Assembly (NCBI RefSeq): GCF_036850765.1
Contig: NC_089498.1
Span: 77,602,305 to 77,666,304, forward strand
Reading direction: 5' to 3'
DNA: 64,000 nucleotides
DNA from: Saccopteryx bilineata
Lineage: Eukaryota; Chordata; Mammalia; Chiroptera; Emballonuridae
Below are positions 47,149-58,512 of the stretch, piece after piece. The first letter of the stretch is position 1, and each line of letters begins with the position of its first letter. The notes under the pieces are model-generated. The model was not told the origin of the DNA. It ran no database searches and was given only the letters and a program-made list of their open reading frames with translations. The position numbers were made by a program, and so were the translations under genes.

Positions 47149-47447
47149 CAGTGATCCCCAACCCCCGGGGCCTCGGACCAGTTCCGGTCCGTGGGCCATT
47201 TGGTACCAGTCCGCAGAGAAATAATAAATAACTTAACATTATTTCCGTTTTGTTTATATTTAAGTCTGAACGATGTTTTATTTTTAAAAAATGACCAGAT
47301 TCCCTCTGTTACATCCATCTAAGACTCACTCTTGACGCTTGTCTCAGTCATGTGATACATTTATCCGTCCCACCCTAAAGGCTGGTCCGTGAAAATACTT
47401 TCTAACATTAAACTGGTCCGTGGCCCAAAAAAGGTTGGGGACCACTG
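47149..47447. mobile_element. hAT MITE, CAGTGGTCCCCAACC family, copy 3
   Basis: Ends are CAGTGATCCCCAACC and GGTTGGGGACCACTG. CTCTAAAC is exact at 47141-47148 and 47448-47455. It has the same orientation and nearly the same sequence as copy 2. Confidence 0.95.
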
Positions 47448-47659
47448 CTCTAAACCATCTTGTTTTGGCATGCTAATCCATCTTGTTCTTAATTCTTTTT
47501 TGTAGCCTTCACAGTGCTTACCTAAGGGTGAGTGTTAATGTTGAATGCACCCAGATGTAACCACATACTATACTGTCCTGTGGAAGGGAAGGGGCTCTTA
47601 GTGACTTTTACCTCTCACTGTGCAGCCTTGACATGGCCACTTTTTGTTTTTTATCAGTT

Positions 47660-48050
47660 TGTTTTTAATTCTTTCGTTCATTCAAAAATATTAATAATGA
47701 GTGCCAACCCTGAGCCAAGCAGTGTTCTCAGAGACACCCTGTTTTCATGCAATTTATGTTTTACTGGGAGAGGTGATGATAGACAAATAAACCATCAGGT
47801 GGTTACCCAGTTTCACTCAGGTCTGATCTCGAAAGTCACAGTTTCAGAGAGGCCTTCCCAAACCAGTCCTACAAAATCTTTAGAGCACCTGTCACTTAAT
47901 AAACTGAAAGAATTATATGGTTTCACTTGGCAACATGTTTAAATATAAGTTCTTTGAGGGTCATGCCTCTTCTACTCACTGGTGTTACCTAGAACAATGC
48001 CTGGTGCACAGCAGGAATTCAGTATTTGTGTACTTCCAGACTGGACATAG
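47660..48050. repeat. L2-type relics
   Basis: TCGTTCATTCAAAAATATTA with GAGCCAAGCAGTGTTCTCAG (47672-47740), and AGTTCTTTGAGGGTCATGCC with AACAATGCCTGGTGCACAGC (47948-48013), resemble two arms of the L2 3' end. Confidence 0.5.
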
Positions 48051-48249
48051 AGGTTGACTGAAGTAAATTAAGAAAACACTGGCTTTTAGCTCATCAATCA
48101 ATATAGCAATAAAGAGCAGAGGACAGGCAACAGTAGCCGCCCAAGTGGGTTTTATCTTTCGCTTTCTTATTCTGGTGGGGACTGCAAGGCCAGTTTACAA
48201 TAATCCTGTGCATGCATGACTTTCCAACTTTTGATGGTAATGCAAAGTA
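48051..48249 (+). other. intron, nothing recognised
   Basis: Short unique-looking spacer before the large L1. Confidence 0.5.
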
Positions 48250-48589
48250 AATAATACATTTAATTATTTTTATTTTTATTTTTTTTATAAATAAATTTTT
48301 ATTAATGTTAATGGGATGACATCAATAAATCAGGGTACATATATTCAAAAAAACATGTCCAGGTTATCTTGTCATTCAATTATGTTGCATATCCATCACC
48401 CAAAGTCAGATTGTCCTCCTTCACCCTCTATCTAGTTTACTTTGTGCCCTTCTCCTCCCCCTCCTTCCCTCCCGCGCCCCCCCCCCCCAACCACCACACT
48501 CTTGTCCATGTCTCTTCGTCTCATTTTTATGTCCCACCAATGTATGGAATCATGTAGTTCTTGGTTTTTTCTGATTTACATATTTCACT

Positions 48590-51500
48590 CTGTATAATGT
48601 TATCAAGATCCCACCATTTTGTTGTAAATGATCTGATGTCATCTTTTCTTATGGCTTATAGTATTTCATAGTGTATATGTGCCACATCTTCTTTATCCAG
48701 TCTTCTATTGAAGGGCTTTTTGGTTGTTTCCATGTCTTGGCCACTGTGAACAATGCTGCAATGAACATGGAGCTACATGTGTCTTTACGTATCAATGTTT
48801 ATGAGTTTTTGGAGTATATACCCAGTAGAAGGATTACTGGGTCATAAGATAGTTCTATTTTCAGTTTTTTGAGCACAACCATACTTTATTCCATAATGGT
48901 TGTACTATACATTCCCACCAACAGTGGATGAGGGTTCCTTTTTCTCCACAGCCTCTCCAACATTTGCTATTACCTGTCTTGTTGATAATAGCTAATCTAA
49001 CAGGTGTGAGCTGGTATCTCATTGCAGTTTTGATTTGCATTTCTCTAATAACTAATGAAGATGAGCATCTTTTCATATATCTGTTGGCCATTTGTATTTC
49101 TTCCTGGGAGAAGTATCTGTTCATGTCCTCTTCCCATTTTTTTATTAGATTGTTTGTTGTTGAGTTTTATGAGTTCTTTGTATATTTTGGATATTAGGCC
49201 CTTATCTGAGCTGTTGTTTGAAAATATCATTTCCCATTTAGTTGGCTGTCTGTTTATTTTGTTGTCAGTTTCTCTTGCTGAGCAAAAACTTTTTAGTCCG
49301 ATGTAGTCCCATTCATTTATCTTTGCCTTCACTTTTCTTGCCTTTGGAGTCAAATTCATAAAATGCTCTTTAAAACCCAGGTCCATGAGTTTAGTACCTA
49401 TGTCTTCTTTTATGTACTTTATTGTTTCAGGTCTTATATTTAGGTCTTTGATCCATTTTGAATTAATTTTCGTACAAGGGGACAAGCTGTAGTCAAGTTT
49501 CATTCTTTTCCATGTGGCTTTCCAGTTTTCCCAGCACCATTTGTTGAAGAGGCTTTCTTTTCTCCATTGTGTGTTGTTGGCCCCTTTATCGAAAATTATT
49601 TGACTATATATATGTGGTTTTATTTCTGGACTTTCTATTCTCCATTGGTCTGAGTGTCTATTTTTCTGCCAATACCGTGCTGTTTTGATTGTTGTGGCCC
49701 TATAATATAGTTTGAAGTCAGGTATTGTAATGCCCCCAGCTTCATTATTTTTCCTTAGGATTGCTTTGGCTATTCAGGGTTTTTTATAGTTCCATATAAA
49801 TCTGATGATTTTTTGTTTCATTTCTTTAAAAAATGTCATAGGAATTTTGATGGGAATTGCATTAAATTTATAAATTGCTTTGGGTAATATGGCCATTTTG
49901 ATTATATTTATTCTTCCTATCAAAGAACAAGGAATATTTTTCCATCTCATATATTTTTCGATTTCCTTTAACAATGCTTTGTACTTTTTGTTATATAGGT
50001 CCTTTACATTCATTGTTATGTTTATTCCTAGGTATTTTATTTTTTTTGTTGCAATCGAAAGGGATTATTTTTTTTAGTTCGTTTTCTAATATTTCATTAT
50101 TGGCATATAGAAAGGCTATGGACTTTTTTGTATGTTAATTTTGTATCCTGCGACCTTATTGTATTGGTTTATTGTTTCTAATAATCTTTTTGTGGAGTCT
50201 TTGGGGTTTTTGATGTATAGGATCATATTATCTGCAAAAAGTGATACCTTTTACTTCTTCTTTCCGTATATGGATGCCTTTTATTTCTTTCTCTTGTCTG
50301 ATTGCTCTGGCTGGAACTTCTAGCACCACGTTAAACAACAGTTGAGAGAGAGGACAACCCTGGCTTGTTCCTGATTTAAGGTGGAAAGTCCTCATTCTTT
50401 TTTTTTTTTTTTTTTGTATTTTTCTGAAGTTGGAAATGGGGAGGCAGTCAGTCAGACTCCCGCATGCGCCTGGCCAGGATCCACCCAGCATGCCCACCAG
50501 GGGGCAACGCTCTTCCCATCTGGGGCATCGCTCTGCCGCAACCAGAGCCACTCTAGCGCCCGAGGCAGAGGCCACAGAGCCATCCCCAGCACCTGGGCAA
50601 ACTTGTTGCTCCAATGGAGCCCCGGCTGTGGGAGGGGAAGAGGGAGACAGAGAGGAACGAGAGGGGGAGAGGTGGAGAAGCAGATAAGCGCTTCTCCTGT
50701 GTGCCCTGGCCAGGAATCGAACCCGGGACTCCCTCACGCCAGGCAGACGCTCCACCACTGAGCCAACCGGCCAGGGCCTAAAGTCATCAGTTTTATGCCA
50801 TTTAATATGATGTTGGCTGATGGTTTATCATATATGGCCTTTATCATGTTGAGATATTTTCCTTCTATACCCATTTTGTTGAGTGTCTTAAACATAAAGT
50901 TGTGTTGTATTTTATCGAATGCCTTTTCTGCATCTATTGATAAGATCATGTGATTTTTGTTCTTTGTTTTGTTGATGTGGTATTATGTTAACCGTTTTAT
51001 GTATGTTGAACCATCCTTGAGATTCTGGGATGAATCCCACTTGATCATGATGTATTATTTTTTTAATATGTTGTTGTATTTGATTTGCCAGTATTTTGTT
51101 TAGTATTTTAGTTTCTGTATTCATTAGAGATATTGGTCTGTAGTTTTCTTTTTTTGTGCCGTCCTTGCCAGGTTTCGGTATGAGGGTTATGTTGGCCTCG
51201 TAAAATGTGTTTGGAAGTATTGCTTCTTCAATTTTTTGGAAGACTTTGAGTAGAATAGGAACCAAGTCTTCTTTGAATGTTTGGTAGAATTCACTAGTGT
51301 AACCGTCTGGGCCTGGACTTTTATTTTGGGGGAGGTTTTTAATAGTTTTTTCTATTTCCGCCCTGCTAATTGGTCTGTTTAGGCTTTCTGCTTCTTCATG
51401 ACTCAGTCTAGGAAGGTTGTATTGTTCTAGGAAGTTATCCATTTCTTCTAGATTGTTGAATTGGTGGCATATACTTTTTCGTAGTATTCTACAATAATTC

Positions 51501-52726
51501 TTTGCATATCTATGATGTCTGTGGTGATTTCTCCCTTTCATTTTGGATTTTGTTTATATGAGTCCTTTCTCTTTTTTCCTTGGTGAATCTTGCCAAGGTT
51601 TTGTCAATTTTGTTGATCTTTTCAAAGAACCAGCTCCTTGTTTTATTAATTTTTTTCTATAGTTTTTCTGTTCTTTATTTTATTTATTTCTGCTCTGATT
51701 TTTATTATTTCCTTTCTTCGGCTGGTTTTCGGTTGTCTTTGTTCTTCTTTTTCTAGTTCCTTAAGGTGTGAAGTTAAGTGGTTCACTTGGGCTCTCTCTT
51801 GTTTGTTCATATAGGCCTGAAGTGATATGAAGTTTCCTCTTATTATTGCTTTTGCTGCATCCCAGAGATTCTGCTATGTCATATTGTCATTTTCATTAGT
51901 CTGTATATATCTTTTGATCTCTGTGCTTATTTCTTCTTTGACCCATTCATTTTTTAAAAGTATGTTGTTCAGTTTCCACATTTTTGTGGGTTTTCCCCTC
52001 TTTTTTTTCAGTTGAATTCTAGTTTCAAGGCTTTATGATCAGAAAATATGCTTGGTACAATTTCAGTTTTTCTGAATTTGCTGATGTTATTTTTGTGGTC
52101 CTACATACGGTCAATTCTTGAGAATGTTCCAAGTACACTAGAGAAAAATGTATACTCTGTCGCTTTGGGATGAAGTGTCCTGTAGATGTCTTATCATATC
52201 CAGGTGCTCTAGTGTTTCGTTTAAGGCCAATATATCTTTATTGATTTTCTGTTTGGATGAACGATCTAGAGCCATCAACAGTGTATTGAGGAATCCAAGT
52301 ATGATTGTATTTTTGTCAATTTTTGTTTTTAGGTCAATAAGTAGCTGTCTTATATATTTTGATGCTCCTTGGTTTGGTGCATATATATTAAGGATTGTTA
52401 TGTTTTCTTGATTCAGTATCCCCTTAATCATTATGAAATGACCATTTTTGTCTCTGAGTACTTTTTCTGTCTTGTAGTCAGCATTATTAGATATGAGTAT
52501 TGCTACACCTTTTTTTTTTTTGGATGTTATTTGCTTGGAGTATTATTTTCCAGCCTTTCACTTTGAATTTGTTTTCATCCTTGTTGCTTAGATGTGTTTC
52601 TTGTAGGCAGCATATAGTTGGATTTTCTTTTTTAATCCATTCTGCTACTCTGTATCTTTTTATTGGTGAGTTTAAGCCATTTACATTTAGTGTAATTATT
52701 GACCCTTGTGGATTCTCTATTGCCAT
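48590..52726 (-). pseudogene. L1-B ORF2 (endonuclease-reverse transcriptase), inactivated
   Basis: It begins MAIENPQGSIITLNVNGLNS and carries CCLQETHLSNKDENK of the endonuclease. Reverse-transcriptase signatures are [34 protein letters not shown] and [14 protein letters not shown]. In the catalytic FADD box the second Asp codon is AAT (50227-50229), giving FADN. Frameshifts occur near 52490, 51000 and 50240, and the SINE-A at 50398-50777 interrupts the RT region. The product would nick DNA and reverse-transcribe L1 RNA if intact; it cannot here. Confidence 0.9.
50398..50777 (-). mobile_element. SINE-A copy inside L1-B ORF2
   Basis: TTTGTATTTTTCTGAAGTTG to GAGCCAACCGGCCAGGGC. AAAGTCCTCAT and AAAGTCATCAG flank it as a diverged duplication. 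It splits the RT-coding region. Confidence 0.95.
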
Positions 52727-52838
52727 TTTATAAATTGCTTTCTGTTAGTTTTGTATCTTGATTCTTCTCTTTTGTTTTTCTATCATTTGTTTTTGTTTGT
52801 TTGTATTCCATACTTCTTCCCTCTTTTGCTACCTTTTT

Positions 52839-52859
52839 TTTTATTTTTATTCATTTTAG

Positions 52860-52894
<35 letters not shown>

Positions 52895-53016
52895 GGGGAG
52901 GAGCTGGAAGCATCAACTCCCATATGTGCCTTGACCAGGCAAGCCCAGGGTTTTGAACCGGCGACCTCAGCATTTCCAGGTCGACACTTTATCCACTGAG
53001 CCACCACAGGTCAGGC
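52839..53016 (-). mobile_element. SINE-C copy inside L1-B, between ORF1 and ORF2
   Basis: CCTCTTTTGCTACCTTTTT flanks it at 52820-52838 and 53017-53035. It lies in the short inter-ORF region, close to the ORF2 start. Confidence 0.95.
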
Positions 53017-53244
53017 CCTCTTTTGCTACCTTTTTTAAGTCATGTGCTTCTGTGGTGGTTTTCTCAAGGGTGGTTACCATTAAATAATGAAAAGGGTACC
53101 TACCATATTCATTGTAGTACCCTATCTTATGAGTGTTTCTGCACTTCATCGTCCTTTGCTAATGTTAATCTCCGTCCTCTCCCCTTTTTTTTGCTTTTGT
53201 TGTCACAGTTTAAATTTGGCTTTATTGTGTTCTTGATGGAGCTT

Positions 53245-54234
53245 TTACTTGTGGTTTTGTTTTGTTTTGTTCTTTGAATCTGGTTGGAAAACTCCCTTTA
53301 GTATTTCCTGGAGTGGGGGTTTTCTGAAGATAAATTCCCTCATGTTTTCTGTATTTGTGAATGTTTTTATTTCTCCTTCGTATTTGAAGGATAACTTTGA
53401 TGGGTATAGAATTCTTGGCTGAAAGTTCCTCAGGGCTTTAAATATTGGGGTCCACTCTCTTCTAGCTTGTAGAGTTTCTGCTGAGAAATATGATGATAAT
53501 CTAATAGGCTTTCCTTTATATGTTGTATTCTTCATTTCCCTGGCTGCCTTGAGAATTTTTTCTTTGTCGTAGGTTTGTGCCATTTTCATTATGATGTGCC
53601 TTGGAGTAGGTTTGTTGTGGTTAAGAAAACTCGGTGTTCTGTTTGTTTCTTGAATTTGAGGCTTTAATTCTTTCCACAGGCTTGGGAAGTTCTCGTCTAT
53701 TATTTGTTTGAATATATTCTCCATTCCATTTTCTCTCTCTTCTCCCTGTGATATACCTATTATTCTTATGTTACTCTTTTTGATGGAGTCAGACAATTCC
53801 TGTAGGGCTTTCTCATTTTTAAAAATTTTTGAGTCTCTCTTTTCTTCTCTCTGTTTTGCCTGAAGTTGCTTGTCTTCTCTGTCACTAATCCTCCCTTCTA
53901 TCTGGCCTGTTCTATTAGCTAAGCTTGTTACCTCATTTTTCAGTTCATGAATTGAATTTTTCATCTCTGTTTGATTTGTTTTTATAGTTTCAGTTTCCTT
54001 GCTAATATATTCTTTGTGTTTGTTGAGTTGTTTTCTGAGCTCTCTAAATTGCCTTTCTGTGTTTTCTTGTATATCTTTGGGTATTTTAAGGATTTCTATT
54101 TTAAATTCTCTGTCATTTAGCTCCAAGGTTTCCAATATATTAAATATTTTCTCCATAGATTTTTCCACATCTGTCTGTGCTACTTCTCTATCTTTTGTAT
54201 CCATGATATTTGATTTCCTTTTTCTTAATGGCAT
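53245..54234 (-). CDS. L1-B ORF1 protein, open, 329 residues
   Basis: This is the L1 nucleic-acid chaperone that coats L1 RNA as a trimer in cytoplasmic particles. The frame is uninterrupted from MPLRKRKSNIMDTKDREV to KNKTKQNHK. Residues about 40-150 are heptad-rich coiled coil (ENTERQFRELRKQLNKHKEY). The RRM lies at about 153-250, with SNIRIIGI at 154-161, PRHIIMKMAQ at 211-220 and EKILKAAR at 225-232. The C-terminal domain follows, with ARREW at 257-261 and LYPSKLSFKYEG at 276-287. Length matches mammalian ORF1p (about 330-340). An open ORF1 beside a broken ORF2 suggests recent insertion; it would not be translated from KAT6B because it is antisense. Confidence 0.9.
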   Translation of the reverse strand: MPLRKRKSNIMDTKDREVAQTDVEKSMEKIFNILETLELNDREFKIEILKIPKDIQENTERQFRELRKQLNKHKEYISKETETIKTNQTEMKNSIHELKNEVTSLANRTGQIEGRISDREDKQLQAKQREEKRDSKIFKNEKALQELSDSIKKSNIRIIGISQGEERENGMENIFKQIIDENFPSLWKELKPQIQETNRTPSFLNHNKPTPRHIIMKMAQTYDKEKILKAAREMKNTTYKGKPIRLSSYFSAETLQARREWTPIFKALRNFQPRILYPSKLSFKYEGEIKTFTNTENMREFIFRKPPLQEILKGVFQPDSKNKTKQNHK

Positions 54235-55666
54235 CTGAGGGTGGTCTTGTTAATAGCACTAATGAAAATTAATAAAGAATAAAAAGTAAAAAAAAAAAGT
54301 AAAAAATAATGGAAAAAAATTTGGAGAAAAAACCCAATAATTATTATCCCCCCCCTTTTTTTTCTTCTCTTCCCCTCCTCTCCCCTCCTTCTTAGGAAGA
54401 TACCATGATGAACTGTGAATTATATTATGCTAAATGGAACAAAGACTGCCTATAACGGAGGGCCTGAGTTGGGGGGAAGTGTTCAAGGGGCAAAAAAGGA
54501 AGTATGGACCCACAAAATGCAAAAAAGGAAAAAATTTGGGTCAAGTATAAAATGATTTGCTTGTAAGTGATGGTCGACTAAGAGATATAATGAGAGGGAT
54601 AAGAGGGAAAAAGGAAAAAAAATAACTATTGCATTAAGTGGAGCAAAAACTATATAGAATGGAGATACTGGGTTGGGAGGAATGCTAATGAGTTAAAAAG
54701 TGATGTAAAAAGAACCCAAAATGCCACAAAAAACAACACTTGAGTCCCAAATTAAATGATTTGTTTGTGATTGAGGATTGAATGAGATTAAAAGTAAAAA
54801 GAGAAAAGAAGAAACTAATAGGTAGAAATAAGAAAAAAGGGATAAGGAAAAGAAGAAAAAAGCAAAAAAAACAAAAAGAGGGAGAGAGAGAGAGTTAAGG
54901 GTTTTGGAGTGTAACCCTCATGGAGAATGAGGAAGAAGAAAAGAAATAAAATGTAACACTTATGGCTAGTGTAGTTCAAGAAGAGGACAGAATAAGATGG
55001 GCAGAGAACAAAAGGACCAAGGTGGAGGAAATAGAAATAATAATAATAAAGGCAAGAAGATGAAAGAAACAAAAAAATAGTGGAACAAGTTATAAAGTCT
55101 GTGGATATTTCTTGATTTTGAGAGGTTAACTTCTTCCTTTTTCTTTCCTCTCCCTCTTCCTGGTGGGTGACTCTGTACCCCAGGCTCTGCGCCTGTGGCA
55201 TGTTTAGCTAGAGATTTGCAATTGATGAGACTCTACTGCGATGTCATATATTAGGCTTCAGTCTCGTTGGTAGTCAAGGCTTGTTAGCGTTTGCAGGCTC
55301 TGACAATGAGAGAGTCCGTTTTCCCGGAGCCTCTGTCCTAGTCTCTCCTTCCTGAATTAGCAGCCTGATGATCCAGCTATGAGACTGCCGCTGCCTCTGC
55401 CTGAGAGTAAGAGGCTCAAAGACCTGGCAAATCCCCACTCTGTCCCCACTCAATGCAGGGCTCTGGGTAAGGCTCTGGCAGTCAGAGCCGCCAGCGTAAT
55501 CAGGCAGGGCTGGGAGCCAGTTGCTCTCAAGGTGACTTTCTATGAGCCTCCAGGCCTGTTCAGCACGCCTAGCACTCTTGTGGGACCACTCTCCCCAGGC
55601 TTTCTGCACTTTTGTAACCTGTTTTGGCTGGGAAGAAGATGCTGTAGTCACCTGCTGTACAGGAGG

Positions 55667-55705
<39 letters not shown>

Positions 55706-56855
55706 ATTTTTCTGAAGCTGGAAACAGGGAGAGACAGTCAGACAGACTCCCGCATGCGCCCGACCGGGATCCACCCGGCACGCCCACCAGGGGGCGATGC
55801 TCTGCCCATCCTGGCCGTCGCCATGTTGCGACCCTCCTGGGTGTCGCCATGTTGCGACCAGAGCCACCCTAGCGCCTGGGGCAGAGGCCACAGAGCCATC
55901 CCCAGCGCCCGGGCCATCTTTGCTCCAATGGAGCCTTGGCTGCGGGAGGGGAAGAGAGAGACAGAGAGGAAGGCACGGAGGAGGGGTGGAGAAGCAAATG
56001 GGCGCTTCTCCTATGTGCCCTGGCCGGGAATCGAACCCGGGTCCTCCGCACGCTAGGCCGACGCTCTACCGCTGAGCCAACCGGCCAGGGCCTGTACAGG
56101 AGGTCTTAATATCTGCCAAGTCCCTCTTTTTCCATATATCCCTGAGTATGAAAGCTCTGTCATTCAGAAGTTGCCCCACCCCTTTAGCAAGAGGCACTAA
56201 AAAATATCATGCCTCTTGTCTTAGACCGCTGAACTGAGAGAGATCTTGTCAATTAGAGCTGCGGAGGTCAGTTGAGAGGTGAGCAGACTGCGGGTTAAGC
56301 TAATTCAGCGATTGGATCCCCTGATCTGCTACAGAAAGGACTGTAGGCTTCCTGCGTGCTCCTTCCTTGCTTGTTAGCTTGAATGGCTGGGTGAGGCGCC
56401 CCACCCGCCCAGAGAAGCGCGGGTGTAGGGAAGGTAGGGAAGTTCGCTTTGGCGCACTCCCCGCACGCCGCTGGCAGCTTGTGGTGCGGGCATTTGCTCA
56501 CATGGGCTGATTCATCACAGGCACACTCTTTCCTCGGTTTGAACGAATGTCTGTGCTGCAGCCTAGCCTCCTCCACACCCTTAGGCCCTCCCACCCGATT
56601 CTCAGTTCCAAGTGAAAGCAACCTTTGCTCAGGTTAGTGAGGAAGGCAGAGTGTTTTTTTGTCCGTCTTATTTCCTTCAGGGTTGATTATATTTTTAGTC
56701 AATTTTTCACTTGACCTTACCTTCGCCTTCAGTGTGTAGAACTCCCAGACGCTCCAAGGATAGATTTTTATGTCTCTGGTTGATGAACTTGTTGAAATTT
56801 TGGGGAGTTTTGTTGGTCACGCTCCTTGCGGTGCCATTTCTTTGACATCACCCCC
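54235..56855 (-). promoter_or_regulatory. L1-B 5' UTR with internal promoter region
   Basis: About 2.2 kb excluding the SINE. The proximal part (54240-55100) is A-rich on the + strand; the distal part (55130-56855) is GC-richer with scattered CpGs, as expected of an L1 internal promoter. Near the sense start are ATGTCA and an AAATGGC motif (rc of 56832-56838), similar to the YY1-type site at L1 5' ends. Promoter activity is inference from the family. Confidence 0.6.
55671..56091 (-). mobile_element. SINE-A copy inside L1-B 5' UTR, youngest-looking
   Basis: CTGTACAGGAGGTCTT is perfect at 55655-55670 and 56092-56107. The T-rich rc tail exceeds 30 bases. CpGs are well kept. It has a 26-bp tandem duplication (55809-55834 and 55835-55860) around GTCGCCATGTTGCGACC, absent from its close relative at 8604. 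Confidence 0.96.
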
Positions 56856-57054
56856 AATAATACATTTTACATCATGACTTAGTACATATGTACATATGTA
56901 TTTAAAATAATGTATTTAAAATAGAAGTTTCATATAGAGTTGACTCTTTTTTGAGTCGTGGACCTACTGGTAGTAAGTGAAGTTACTTAACTTGAGAAGT
57001 TAATTTCTCTTTGTGAGATATATGTGCTTTACATTTTTAAAAATATGTTGGGGA

Positions 57055-57141
57055 TATTATACTGCTCACAGAAATTAGGGGATATTTCAAAATAAAAATG
57101 AACCTATAAAATATCCCCTAATTTTTGTGAGCAGTGTAATA
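57055..57141. mobile_element. 87-bp palindromic mini-MITE (mariner-like)
   Basis: Two 32-nt arms, starting TATTATACTGCTCAC and ending GTGAGCAGTGTAATA, pair with only two mismatches around a 23-nt loop. TA-ended termini fit a Tc1/mariner-derived element. Confidence 0.8.
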
Positions 57142-57260
57142 CTCGTTTCATAGAGCTGTTTGGTACATTAAACTAGTTAATACACATAGAGTGCTTTGAA
57201 CAGTCCCTGGCATATAAGAACTCAGTAACTTTTCATTACTTGTGGTAATGGTGGTTATTA
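57142..57260 (-). repeat. MIR relic, antisense
   Basis: CATAGAGCTGTTTGGTACAT and AACAGTCCCTGGCATATAAG recall the rc MIR core. Confidence 0.55.
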
Positions 57261-58289
57261 TAAGAAATCAATTCAGGCTTAAGGTCTGGATTCCAGAGTA
57301 ATACAGAAGTAAACAGCAGCAATGCCTGTTCCTCTGTTTGTGCTGTGTGATGATCATGCTTGTGTAGCTAGTTGTCTGAGTAGCACATTGAAACAAGGGG
57401 AGGACCTTGTTACTGGATTACCATAATGGTGACCCTAAAATTAAACTAATGAAAAAGTTGTCTTCCTTTTTCTCAAACATTTAATTGACTGTTCCTTTAT
57501 CATATGTACATCCTCCTTCCTTCCTTTCACGGTCAGGGAAGATAATAGTTTTTACAATACTGCTACTTCACACAAGTTATCAGCTGAAAGAGCCTCTTAG
57601 ATTTGAGAAATGAAATCTCTTTTCCTTCCCAGGCAGAACTTGCTAAACCAATAAAACTTAAAATTCTAATTCTCATTCTTTTCTAGTATGTACCATTTTA
57701 TTCATCTCGAACAAACACACAGCCTCAAGCACCTTGCAAGACAAATAGATTTCTTTTTAATTACTGGCTATATAAACAAAATTTTATCATCATGAAATTT
57801 AAAAACCAAGAAGTGAGCAAATATTTGCACTTGGAATTTCATGTCAACATTGCCCACTAGTTGAGCTCTGAAAATATAAATGTGTATCACATTTTTTTAT
57901 GATGGCAGTAGGAAAATAGGCTTTCACTTCTTAGGCTCATGTCTGTCTGCTCTGTTATGTGTTTAATGTGGAAGATATATATGTGTTCTTTCTTTGTGAT
58001 TAACATAACTTTTTTTCATACAAAGACATTTTATTAAAAGCTATCCTTCACTTTTTTGGTGTTTTGGTATTATTTCTTAGTTATCTCCAAGTACTAAGGC
58101 AGAATTTTATTTTGAGGAGTTATTGCTTTGATAGTTATCAGACAAAATTATTTCTCAATTTAAATAGACCTTTTATTCCAACACAGAATTAGACAACCAC
58201 AGGGGCTTTTGGGAGAATACTGTAGAGCTAAGGTTTTGTGTGTGTCAGTCTGGGCAGTCTAATGCTTTACAAGAGAAGATTAAAAAAAT
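57261..58289 (+). other. intron, nothing recognised
   Basis: AT-rich unique-looking sequence. Confidence 0.5.
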
Positions 58290-58512
58290 GTTTTTTTTCA
58301 TTGATTTGAGAGAGAGAGAGAGAAGAAGGAGGAGGGAGAAGTGAGGAGAGAGAGAGAGAGAGAGAGAAGCATCAACTCATGGTTTCACTTAGTCGTTCCA
58401 TTTAGTTGTGTGCTCATTGATTGCTTCTCCTATGTGTCCTGACTGGGCGTCTAACCTGTGACCTCTGGTGCACTGGGTCAATGCTTTACCCACTGAACCA
58501 TCAGACCAGGGC
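58290..58512 (-). mobile_element. SINE-E (older tRNA SINE), antisense
   Basis: The rc head ends ACTGAACCATCAGACCAGGGC. The body has CTCATTGATTGCTTCTCCTA and a GA-rich tail rc. It is similar to the copy at 61791. Confidence 0.8.

Larger units (their letters stand above)
48262..56855 (-). mobile_element. near full-length L1 ('L1-B'), antisense, 12-bp target duplication
   Basis: AATAATACATTT is exact at 48250-48261 and 56856-56867, fixing both ends. The right end is the sense 5' terminus, GGGGGTGATGTCAAAGAAAT. Removing three later SINEs and their duplications leaves about 7.6 kb. Order on the minus strand: long 5' UTR (54235-56855), ORF1 (54234-53245), ORF2 (52726 to about 48590), 3' UTR with purine tract and poly-A (48262 side). 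Confidence 0.95.
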
